NCBI RefSeq assembly: GCF_030247185.1
Contig: NC_080572.1
Coordinates: 34,332,971 to 34,396,970 of the forward strand
Length of the DNA: 64,000 nucleotides
Direction: 5' to 3'
Source: Malaya genurostris
Lineage: Eukaryota; Arthropoda; Insecta; Diptera; Culicidae
Part shown: one piece after another, positions 15,166 through 24,532 of the stretch
Numbering within the stretch: position 1 is the first letter of the stretch
How the letters are laid out: each line of letters opens with the position of its first letter
The notes under the pieces: model-generated
Database searches by the model: none
Seen by the model: the letters and a program-made list of their open reading frames with translations, nothing else
What the model was told of the DNA's origin: nothing
Made by a program: the position numbers and the translations under genes

Positions 15166-17260
15166 TTACTATACACACACGTCCTTAAAGTTAGTTTGCA
15201 GGTTATGAATACGAGATAAATCCATCAAACCGAAGTTGACCCCTCGGTTTTTGAATTTAGTTAGATTTAAATTCTTAATTTATCTTTAAGAATTTTTTTA
15301 TTCCTGAACTCGTTAGGTGTTATTTTTCACCAAGAATAAGGTTTAGGCAAGTTAGTTACATTTCTAAAATATAAAATAGTCAAGTTATGAATTATGTGGT
15401 TCTAAACTCATCTACAACTTCAACAATTGGCTGATCTGCTACTTTTGTATACAGAGTGGAAAAAAATTAAATACAGACAATTCTGAGGGTTTAGACTCAT
15501 TTCATTCGTTTCCACTCAAAGATTCCGTGAAATGTTGGCCAGATTTTGCTAGCTACCGAACTTTGCTTAGTACATGTAGTTGAAGGTAGGCCATCCTTTG
15601 ATGATGCTACATGACTTTATGAAACACGCAATACTCTGGACAACAGCAAGTGCTCCAGTAGGATGCAAAACATCACTCATTGACTCATCGCTATATTTTC
15701 GCTGTGAATTTTCCGCTCGTTGTTCGACATTATTTTGCACGAGATATTGCACTGTGAACGGTGGTGATTTGGAACCGAAGCAGCATCTGAGGAACCATTG
15801 AGCCGGTCGTTTACTAGGAAAAAAAGCTCTAACATAAACAAACAAACAAACAGAATTGTTCCGTCTCTCGGTTCGATGGATTTTTGAAGCGGAGGAGTTG
15901 AGCACTACACGGAAAACATACACACTAGGGTGTAATCGGTGGAAATAGTTCGTAAAAGTGTTCACCCCTTCCAACGAACATAGAACGCACGTTCATTGAA
16001 GTGCCTCTCGTTGATAGTTCGCTTGGCTTTTTTCCACAATACTCCCAGTTGCAACCACGAGGTCTGCTGCTGTTCGTGGGCGGCTATCTGATGGTGGCAA
16101 AGTGGGATGAGCAAATTTGCCTCCGAGTTGCCTCGTCGATGCTTGCATATGAATTATGAAATTTTATTTACTCCCCACTGCGGCTTGGAGCTCCTGATAG
16201 CCTAAAGGCAATGTGCTGTGAAGAACGGGATGTCGGCCATCAACGATAAAGACTACATGACAGCGTGCGCACGTGCTGCGCTCCATTGTTCTGCAGCGGC
16301 AATGTGGCGGTTTTGCACCGACAGGCTTTCAAAAGGTTACAGGGGGGTTTTACTCCGAGTTTGGTTCGAGTGAATACAAACAGGCACCGCGGGACTGGAA
16401 AGAACAGAAGATAATTTATAAAAAATTGATACAGTCGTTTTACTCACGATGACTCTATTGAAAATGTGATGGTTTCGAAAACAGAAAACGGACAACCAAT
16501 GACCGAGTGAGTCTGACCAGAACGAGTAAATTTCCAGTCGAATATTTAACAATGTATTTGCTTGATAGTGAAATAACATGACGATTGATTCGGGAAGCTT
16601 TTATTTTGCAATGTTTATTTATTTTTATTTATGTTATTGCTGATGAGTTCATTCTATTTCATATCTTCTACATGTTAGTTTTATGTTTTGCAATATCTAC
16701 AAATATTTATGAACGTTTAACTAAGGGCTATTTGAAGCATTCAAATATTTTTCCTGTTGAGTTTTTTGTCTCGTATGCTTTGTTTAGTATGTAAAGATAC
16801 GTGGTTCGAGAAGAGTTTTTGTTTATTCTACTGATTGTCACAGTATTCCACCTAGTGGTGTAACAATGTCTTTGTTGAGCTAATTTAAAAACCAATTTTA
16901 GAAAACTCTAATATTTTCTCGATTGATTCGGATAATTTCCAAAGTACACTGCTTTATTAAAGCTTTCGTTCATTATCCCGTAATATTCCTGAAACCGACA
17001 GTATCGCCAATAATAACAGTACCCTGACAAATAAACAAACACTTTTTTTCGAAATTTCGATGTTTTCATCAATGTATGATATGATGAGTAATACAAATGT
17101 TCCAACATCGTTTCAAAATTTCTGCACTTTCTTCATAACATGGTTTCTATTTAGCATCAAAGAAAGCTTCAGTTTCAACGATGACCTCATCACTCGATGC
17201 AAATCCTTTTCCGACAAGCTTCCTTGTTAAACCTTAAAGCAGAAAATATTCTTCAAATTT
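15166..17260. other. Unique DNA, repeat-poor core at 15560-16330
   Basis: 15560-16330 is less AT-rich and free of the repeat vocabulary of the window. It may be host regulatory or intronic DNA. The 135-residue minus frame (15567-15974) lacks recognisable motifs and I do not call it. A short (AAAC)n run lies at 15836-15851. 16840-16870 carries a 'ccacctagtgg' motif, a trace of a family A 3' end. Confidence 0.35.
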
Positions 17261-17429
17261 GATCAGTATCTAACGAGGAGTACAGATTGGAAAAATCTCA
17301 TGCGAATACAACTAGGTAATGAAAACCGGGTTCGAGTCCCATCTCGGCGGTGACATTTTCGGGGTTTTCGTTACATAGTTGCATTCGCATGAGATTTTTC
17401 CAATCTGTTTGTCTCGTTAGATATTGATC
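17261..17429. mobile_element. 169-bp hairpin MITE with B-box-like centre
   Basis: The left arm 17261-17329 (gatcagtatctaacgagg, then acagattggaaaaatctcat and gcgaat) is the inverted copy, with few mismatches, of 17361-17429. The unpaired centre contains GGGTTCGAGTCCC (17328-17340), close to a tRNA B box (GGTTCGANTCC). No protein is encoded. Whether it moves as a DNA element or is tRNA-derived cannot be decided from one copy. Confidence 0.7.
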
Positions 17430-17739
17430 AAAGTTAAATCAAACCAAATCATATTTAAACAGTTTTACGTCTTAACAAGACTATGAACACAGATCTTAGA
17501 AAATTGTCGCTGAGGGCTAAATCTGGCGAATACGGTAGAATAGCGGTATAGCACTGGTGAGTTTAGTTGACGAACTGGAAAAATTTCCTTAACAATTCTT
17601 GCATATTCGCTCCTTTTTTCATCGTTACAAATAAAACACACCCTTAGGATTAAAATTTTTATCAGATAGGAGAAAATTTTTATCAGATTAGATCTAAACT
17701 TGCTAGGATTCGTTAGGTCATCTGCAAGTAAATTAGGTT

Positions 17740-17975
17740 AAATTATTTTCAACTCTTAACACGTATGACATTGTATCCCTAGAGCCAGATCCGGAATTTG
17801 TTAAAATCGATCCAACTTTCTTCGAGAAAATCAAGTAACATAATTCGTTACACATACACACATCCATACATAGGCATTTTGCGATCACGACGAACCGAGT
17901 CGAACGGTATATGACATCCGGCTCTCTGGACCTCGGTTCAAAGTTGGTTTTCACTGTGATTACATAGTCTTCCTA
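17740..17975 (-). repeat. Family A relic
   Basis: On the minus strand it reads the family A 5' phrases: 'aatcacagtgaaaaccaact', 'ccgaggtccagagagcc', 'catataccgttcgactcggt' and 'gatcgcaaaatgcctatg'. Only the 5' portion is left. Confidence 0.65.
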
Positions 17976-18573
17976 TACGACTATTTAAATTTAATTTGTA
18001 TTGAATACAAAAAAATCCCATTTCAAATGACTTCCAGAATAGATGATATAAGTAAAACATTAGTATTTTAATACAACTTATTAAAATTGATTTTAAAGAA
18101 AGTATAACCATCTTCAACTAAGTGCTTAGCTATTATCAGTATCCAAAGTGATAACAGACTGGTAAAAAATGATGAAACGAGATCGTAGAAGCGAATTTTG
18201 TGAAAAAAATTCCCATAGACACCGAACTCGCACCTCCCAATTTTTTTTTTATCCGTGGAAATCGTTTTGCCACTACTAGTTGTAGTTTACAAGACAAGAC
18301 AAGTTTACAAGAGGTTTTACAAGACAGTTATATGCGTTCTTTTCTGTTCGCATTGTTCTTCAACGATGCCACCTTGCTGCTTGCTTATAGGAGCTACGCC
18401 GACGATTTGAAACTGTACCTATAACTCGTAATTATGTGAATTGCATTCATCCTTAAAACTGCTGGATAAATTTGTCGCATGGTGACGACGAAATCGTCTT
18501 GTGATCAGAATTGCTCAATGTCATGTTATTACATTTCTCCGAATACTTCGCCAATTGATCACCGCCTACAATG

Positions 18574-18612
18574 CACAGTGGTCCGGATCCACAATTTAGG
18601 GGGACAAAAACA
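18574..18612 (+). promoter_or_regulatory. RSS-like transposase recognition end, left
   Basis: Heptamer CACAGTG at 18574-18580 (identical to the consensus RSS heptamer), spacer 18581-18603 (23 bp), nonamer-like ACAAAAACA at 18604-18612 (8 of 9 with ACAAAAACC). Known biology: RAG1 derives from a Transib-like transposase and RSS from its termini. Confidence 0.8.
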
Positions 18613-19283
18613 TTTGTGGCTTAGCCTTATACTTTAGAGCTATGATGTCTTCGGAACAAATGATCAGTGAAAGATAAGCCATATTTTGAAGCATATGGTA
18701 TTAGGGTGGTTCTAATTATTAGGGTGATCCAAAAATTATTTTCCGTATGTGTTGAGATAGAGGACTGCATCTTTCGGCAAAATTGTAAGAAAACTTATAT
18801 CAAGCAACTTTGCCGAAAACACTATTGTAGTATCTCTAACGGTTTTAGTATTACATATATTTTAATAGATCAACTTAGGGTGTTCCTAAAAAAATCAGAT
18901 TTTTTGCTCTAGCTTTCTTAATATTCACTTCTCGATTTTGGTGTCTTTGAATATCTTTTAGAGTTTGTTGAAACCAATTTTTTCATGACTAGCGCATTCA
19001 GGTAGCGTTTTCTGAACCGAAGTTATGAGCAAAACTAGTTCAAAAACAGATCATTTTTAAACTGCTATATCTAACATTGGAGCAAACGAAAAAAAAATCG
19101 GTTTGTTTCATTTGATAGAAAATACTTCCGAGAATGTTTATAGAAAAAATGGCGGAGGAGATATTTTTTTAAATTTTTTAAAAAAATTTTGGAAAATGGT
19201 TGAAAAGGTTTTTTCATTGAAAAATGCTCTTTCATGTAAGACATTTATTAGCTATACATATTAAAATAAGGTATTGCTGTCTT

Positions 19284-19413
19284 CTAGCGTGTTGAAATTA
19301 AAAATGTTAATTCAGCTGCATAATCGGGAAGATGGTGTACACTCACGTTGGTTGTTACTCTATTCGATAATGCTATTACAGGATCAGACGTTAAAAGAAA
19401 TCGTTTGAATACA
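19284..19413 (-). pseudogene. Duplicated Transib transposase C-terminus in the left arm
   Basis: The minus-strand frame reads VFKRFLLTSDPVIALSNRV and then HHLPDYAAELTFLISTR before its stop. This is the same C-terminus as on the plus strand of the right arm with only a couple of changes. So the left arm is an inverted copy of the element's 3' end, coding tail included. Upstream of 19413 the frame runs into unrelated spacer sequence. Confidence 0.75.
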
Positions 19414-19639
19414 GCGCTCAGGAAAAGCTCTGAATTTTTCAAGAACTGAAACAAATGAGAATAATCCAAACAAATATCAATTTGGAATTTCGCTTCTGCA
19501 CGCAATGATTCGATCTATGGTACTTTGGCTAAAAGTGAGTTATTGTTTGCACATTGAGAAACCGACATGGCGCGTGTCCGACAAAATCAGCATGTCAAGG
19601 AGCAAGAGACAAACATTCTAACGGCATTAAAAGAGCGGC

Positions 19640-19880
19640 TAGGGTTACGTATTAGCAAAGACATCATATTAACAAGATATCCAGCTCGCACATTTCTAGA
19701 TTAAATCATTGGAAACATCCTTTTTTGCGAGCATGGTGCCCTCAGGTGAGTCCGCATCGAATCTCGTACATTGAAGTAGGGAAGATAAACGTCAAAATCT
19801 TGCGCGCCAAAATAGCAGCACTGCGCACCCACACAATTGACATGATATGTTGAATGTGATGCCGTGTGATGGCGTTCCTA
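19640..19880 (-). repeat. Repeat inside the Transib spacer, copy of 60595-60830
   Basis: Matches 60595-60830 in inverse orientation with moderate divergence. Shared blocks include 'aacaagatatccagctcgca', 'gcgagcatggtg', 'gagtccgcatcgaatctcgt' and 'atagcagcactgcgcaccca'. No coding motif. It may be a fragment of another transposon or of the original Transib interior. Confidence 0.6.
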
Positions 19881-20101
19881 TACTGAAGATTGATTTCGCT
19901 CCAAGCTGACAGGGTCTAGCATTGGTGAACCATTACCTGGAGGCGGCAACTCGAATGATGGTATCTGGGTCCGTAGATTTTTCAAAGAATATAACACAGT
20001 AGCGCAAATCATCGAGTTAAATGGAAATATACTTGAACGGTTTTTGATAATCTTAACGTTGATAAACAGCAATGTGAAGATTTCGGTACCTGCTTTCCAG
20101 G

Positions 20102-20437
20102 AGAATTCGTTTTGTGGAGCTGTATGGATGGTATGCTCTGTCGCCAACCGTGCATAAGCTTCTGGTGCATGGGACTGCAATTATAAAACATGCTTTGCTT
20201 CCTATTGGTATGTATAGTAAGGAAGTGCAAGAGAGTCGAAATAAATCGATTCGCAAGTATAGGCAGTTCCATCCGCAGAACTTCAATCGTTTAGTGAATC
20301 TAGAGGATGTATTCAAACGATTTCTTTTAACGTCTGATCCTGTAATAGCATTATCGAATAGAGTAACAACCAACGTGAGTGTACACCATTTTCCCGATTA
20401 TGCAGCTGAATTAACATTTTTAATTTTAACACGCTAG
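20102..20437 (+). pseudogene. Transib transposase, C-terminal fragment
   Basis: An open plus-strand frame of just over 110 codons. It contains SPTVHKLLVHGTAIIKHALL, PIGMYSKEVQESRNKSIRKY and NLEDVFKRFLLTSDPVIA, and ends NVSVHHFPDYAAELTFLILTR before a stop at about 20437. The run 'PTVHK.L.HG..I...LPIG..S.E.QE.RNK' followed by N.ED...RLL.SSDP is the conserved C-terminal block shared by Transib transposases and RAG1. This block normally includes the third catalytic acidic residue, here best matched by the Glu of SKEVQE. The N-terminal and central core with the first two acidic residues is absent. Codons from 20308 onward lie inside the right inverted arm. Confidence 0.65.
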
Positions 20438-21100
20438 AAGACAGCAATACCTTATTTTAATATGTATAGCTAATAAATGTCTTACATGAAAGAGCATTTT
20501 TCAATGAAAAAACCCAATGTTTGAACACAATTTAAAAAATTTAAAAAAATATCTCCTCCGCCATTTTTTCTATAAACATGCTCGAAAATATTTTCTATCA
20601 AATGAAACAAACCGATTTTTTTTTCGTTTGCTCCAATGTTAGATATAGCAGTTTAAAAATGATCTGTTTTTGAACTAGTTTTGCTCATAACTTCGGTTCA
20701 GAAAACGCTACCTGAATGCGCTAGTCATGAAAAAATTGGTTTCAACAAACTCTAAAAGATATTCAAAGACACCAAAATCGAGAAGTGAATATTAAGAAAG
20801 CTAGAGCAAAAAATCTGATTTTTTTAGGAACACCCTAAGTTGATCTATTAAAATATATGTAATACTAAAACCGTTAGAGATACTACAATAGTGTTTTCGG
20901 CAAAGTTGCTTGATATAAGTTTTCTTACAATTTTGCCGAAAGATGCAGTCCTCTATCTCAACACATACGGAAAATAATTTTTGGATCACCCTAATAATTA
21001 GAACCACCCTAATACCATATGCTTCAAAATATGGTTTATCTTTCATTGATCATTTGTTCCGAAGACATCATAGCTCTAAAGTATAAGGCTAAGCCACAAA

Positions 21101-21139
21101 TGTTTTTGTCCCCCTAAATTGTGGATCCGGACCATTGTG
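21101..21139 (-). promoter_or_regulatory. RSS-like transposase recognition end, right
   Basis: Read on the minus strand: CACAATG (21139-21133), 23-bp spacer (21132-21110), ACAAAAACA (21109-21101). It differs from the left heptamer at one base (A for G at position 5). Confidence 0.8.
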
Positions 21140-21375
21140 CAATGTTGATGGAAGAACACTTACTAGAGTTGATCGTGACAGCGGTCTTGGTGTTGTATTG
21201 GATGCAAAATTTACCTTTTATCCGCATCGTTCTGCTTCAATATCTAAGGCAACGAAACAATTCGGATTCATAGCAAAAATCGGCAGAGATTTCAAGAATT
21301 CACATTGTTTGAAGGCGTTATAGTGTTCCTTAGTGCGTTCATTGCTGGAAAATGACAGTTGAATATGGAGTTCCA

Positions 21376-21753
21376 CCCCAAGTAGCAAACATTGTTCTTG
21401 TATTGTATTTCTTAACTCTTCTCGCAACGATTGTGAAATTGGAAAAGCGCAATTTGTTTGTATGATGTGCAACAAGTCTCTTGTTTGATTTGTTTCACTG
21501 CAGTAATATTTGTTATGAGAAAGCCGGAAATGAAACTGTTCAAATGAACATAGTGTACAGTCAGTTAATAAAACCGAGATAGAACATAATCCTTACAGGT
21601 TTTTGAGTTGGTTTCACAAGCAGTAATATGAATGATTTTCACATTTATTACAAAAACATATGAAATCACTTATATAACATATCCAACAAAAATAACCGTT
21701 CTGTAGCAACCGTGAAACATGCCAATTTTAACATGTTTCAATTGTTACTTGGG
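21376..21753. mobile_element. MITE with CCCAAGTA(G/A)CAA ends, inside the RT relic
   Basis: The left end is CCCCAAGTAGCAAACATTG (from 21376). The right end is its inverse, CAATTGTTACTTGGG (21739-21753). About 380 bp of AT-rich filler has no coding content. RT-like translation stops before and resumes after it, supporting an insertion. The exact TSD is unclear. Confidence 0.55.
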
Positions 21754-22048
21754 ACAGCAACTCGTTTGGAGCCTGCGGACCCAGAGTGTTCAAAAAAGAT
21801 TTATTCGGCTTGCGCCAAGAGATCTCCCCTAGCAAAATCCCTTGGATCTGCTATCGTACCCTGATCGATGTCACCTGTTAAGTTTTGACAATGAAGGAAG
21901 ATTCAATAAACTGCGTTTGTGGCGAATTTTATCAACGGCAAAATGAACTCCTCAAATATCCGGTCCCTCAACTTTACGCTCAGCAGACTTGTTTCAATGA
22001 ATTTTCTATCGATCATCAATTACAGCATGTAACAGGATGCAACGTTTT

Positions 22049-22703
22049 GCCTTTCTAATATAGAAAGGTTATGCAATCACTGTGAAAACCGACTTTTGAA
22101 CCGAGGCCCGGAGGGCCGAGTGTCATATATCATTCGACTCAGTTCGTCGAGTACGCAAAATGTCTGTGTGTGTATGTGTGCATGTAACGTTTTTTTTGCA
22201 CTAACTTTTCTCGGAGATGGCTGAACCGATTTTCACAAACTTGGATTTAAATGAAAGGTCTTGAGGTCCCATAGAAAATTCCGGAATATTATTTGGATCC
22301 GATTTCCGGTTCGGGAGTTATGGGGTAAAATATGCAAAAAAAAAAGAAAATATGTGATCTAACTTTTCTCATAGATGGCGGGACCGATTCTTAGGTTCAA
22401 ATGAAAGGTCCTGTGGTCCCATGCGTAATTCCTGAATTTCATGCGGATCCGACTTCCGGATCCGGAAATATAGGGTAAATAGTAAATGGGGAAAATCCTT
22501 AAAAAAATTTCTAAATCGACCTCAAATCTTTTCCAATTGATAGTTTTTGTCTACTGATAACAAACTGTCAAACAAACCGATTTCGGTTATTCTTTTAAGG
22601 AATCGAAGAAAATTATTTTGAAGAATACCACAGTATTATATATTATAATATGATTGATATGAGAAAGGCATCATTACACCACTAGGTGGATTAAAACAGG
22701 TTT
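22049..22703 (+). mobile_element. Family A element, short copy
   Basis: Begins with the 5' hairpin GCCTTTCTAATATAGAAAGG and then ttatgcaatcactgtgaaaa. Next come gcccggagggccgagtgtca, a purine/pyrimidine GT tract, two 'gatggc.g.accgattt' blocks and the 3' end gagaaaggcatcattacacc followed by actaggtggattaaaacagg. It is flanked by T-rich sequence on both sides (gtttt / tttttt). Non-coding. Confidence 0.8.
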
Positions 22704-23606
22704 TTTAAGTTCAATTCGTCGAATTTCGATTTGCATGTTCAGAGAATCATTTCCCAAAACTTTATCAGGCATGACCCTAGCTGCTCCTTAGCGAATTAGA
22801 GCCGTTTGGCTTTGTTTGTCTTGCTCATAAATGGGCCCTTCCAGACAAAATTGCTGTCCAACTGTTGGATTTTTTAGCTGAAAGATTTCTTTAATCTAAC
22901 GAAAAGTTATCTTCGAGTTCTTTTTGACTTCGCGCATGATCTTGGAGTCTGGTCTACGATTTTTGACTTTTTCAGGGCGATCCACGACAGATTCGAACAA
23001 TTTTGTTTTCAGAAGAACTTTCCCAATAGCTGCTTTACTTTTACTGTACTTCTTAGTGCCAATCTCGTGCGATTCACCGTTCTGCACAAAACGATCCACA
23101 AATCGTTTGATATAGTATTTTTTTTAAATATTCTTACGTTCATGATTACTAATGCACAAAGTCGAGCCTTTTGCTTAAAAATATCAAAATACTGAATCAT
23201 GAACAATCGAGGGAAACTTATCAAGAACGTATCGACTTTTTAAAGAGGATAGTTTTTTTTATATGAAAAACATCTTTTGTTTTATTCAATAATATATTGA
23301 ATAAGGCACACTGTCATTCTTTGTTTTCTTTATAAGGGAGCATATCCAAAATTGAAGGAAAATACATGTAGAAATATGGTTTGGTAGGTCAGGCTTTGAA
23401 CAGTTACATCTCAGTCAATTTGGTTCCAATCAGTAATACTATTTCAGCTACTGGTGGAAAATATTTCTTCGAATCTGTTTGAATGTATCAAGCCACGTAT
23501 TTCGAATTACATGTGATTGAAATTTAAATCATCAATAGTGAGTAGGCACTATGTTGGCTTACTGGCTTTCTCTAAAGAGACGATGGTTCTAAAGGAGTCA
23601 ACGATA
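22704..23606. other. AT-rich DNA, possible retroposon tail near 23280
   Basis: At about 23279-23313 'attcaataatatattgaata' followed by 'aggcacactgtc' resembles the tail of the retroposon at 29974-30296, suggesting a short copy of the same 3' end. No TSD could be fixed. Other frames here have no motif. Confidence 0.35.
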
Positions 23607-24530
23607 CGAGGTCTGTTCAAAAAGTTCCCGGAATTTTTTAATTGCGCGCATCTGGAGAGTCCGGTGGTCAAATTTTTTTTTATTGTGTTGGTACATATGT
23701 CCCTAATGTATGGTGAAATTTTCAGCTGTATTCATTGTATACATTCTGTCTTGTAGCGGCTGGTGTAGACGTGTTTTTTGAGCTCGGCGATTTTTGCTAG
23801 TTTAAACAATGGAAGAATTGAAGAGTCAAAGAATTTGTATTAAATTTTGCGTGAAAAATGAAATAAAGTGTAACCAAGTGTGCGAAATGTTACAGAGAGC
23901 CTACGGTGAGTCTGCTTTGAAAAAAACAAGTGCTCACGAGTGGTATAAGCGTTTCCAAGATGGCCGCGAAGACGTTGAAGACGACGAACGCTCCGGTCGA
24001 CCCAGCACGTCAATAATCGATGAAAATGTGGGAAAAGTGAAAAAAATGATTATGGATGATCGCCGAATCACTATTAGAGAAGTTGCTGATGAAGTTGGCA
24101 TATCTGATGTTGATGCCATCATATTTTTTCAAATGTTTTGGGCATGAAACGAGTGGCAGCAAAATTCGTTCCAAAACTGCTGAATTTTGATCAAAAAAAC
24201 AAACGCAAAAACAAGACTTTAATCATGCCCCAACCTCCTTATTCACCAGATATCGCTCCGTGTGATTTTTTCCTGTTCCCAAAGTTGAAGAGACCCATGA
24301 AAGGACAGCGTTGTTCATCGATTGAAGAGATAAAGGCAGAGTCGCTGAGAGTGCTACAGAGCATTACAAAAAGTGACTATCAGGGGTGTTTCGAAGACTG
24401 GAAAAAACGCTGGCATAAGTGTATTATATGTAGGGGGGATTACTTTGAAGGGGACCATATAGATGTAGACGAATAAATAAATATTTTTTTAGAAAAATTA
24501 GAATTCCGGGTACTTTTTGAACAGACCTCG
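23607..24530 (+). mobile_element. Mariner element, internally deleted
   Basis: Inverted ends cgaggtctgttcaaaaagt (23607 onward) and its complement ending at 24530 are followed or preceded by TA (23605-23606, 24531-24532). The TIRs are about 31 bp with one or two mismatches (ttcccgg versus tacccgg). The element is 924 bp, shorter than the roughly 1.3 kb usual for mariners, because the middle of the transposase gene is missing. Confidence 0.9.
23809..24476 (+). pseudogene. Mariner transposase, frameshifted and core-deleted
   Basis: The N-terminal 105 or so residues (MEELKSQRICIKFCV, then SAHEWYKRFQDGREDVEDDE and GRPSTS) form the usual mariner HTH region. Near 24115 the frame shifts; the sense continues IFSNVLGMKRVAAKFVPKLL and NFDQK. 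The text then jumps directly to NKTLIMPQPPYSPDIAPCDF. This removes about 150 residues, including the first two catalytic Asp of the DD34D triad and keeping only the third (IAPCD). The C-terminus CFEDWKKRWHKC and GDYFEGD is normal. It cannot make active enzyme, though the ends could still be substrates. Confidence 0.85.
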
Positions 24531-24532
24531 TA

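Larger units (their letters stand above)
18574..21139. mobile_element. Transib DNA transposon with ~835-bp terminal inverted repeats
   Basis: The ends are CACAGTGGTCCGG (18574) and, inverted, CACAATGGTCCGG (21139). Both fit the Transib terminus CACWRTGG and are flanked by the 5-bp duplication CAATG (18569-18573 and 21140-21144), the TSD length of this superfamily. Each end has a heptamer (CACAGTG or CACAATG), exactly 23 bp, then ACAAAAACA, i.e. the geometry of a V(D)J 23-RSS. Arms 18574-19413 and 20308-21139 are near-identical inverted copies. The spacer 19414-20307 holds a transposase 3' fragment and an unrelated repeat. The element is non-autonomous in its present form. Confidence 0.85.
18315..22035 (+). 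pseudogene. Jockey-like reverse transcriptase relic, interrupted by Transib and a MITE
   Basis: Three separated pieces of one non-LTR RT can be read on the plus strand. Piece 1 (18315-18573) has LFFNDATLLLAY and YADD at 18395-18406 (motif C), then a degraded thumb. Piece 2 (21145-21355) continues with DRDSGLGVVLDAKFTFYPH, SKATKQFGFIAKIGRDF and LKALYCSLVRSLLE, typical after motif C in Jockey-type RTs. Piece 3 (about 21760-22030) holds VQKRFIRLA, PYPDRC and RFNKLRLW-like text. Removing the Transib and one CAATG copy joins pieces 1 and 2 through Tyr-Asn-Val-Asp without a frame change. Multiple stops and frameshifts show it was dead already. Confidence 0.75.

Noticed and set aside
15567..15974. 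135-residue minus-strand frame
   Set aside because: No motif, no flanking splice signals that define it, and an overlapping plus frame of similar quality.
17328..17340. Possible tRNA gene (B box GGGTTCGAGTCCC)
   Set aside because: No acceptor stem or anticodon arm around it; it sits in a hairpin MITE loop.
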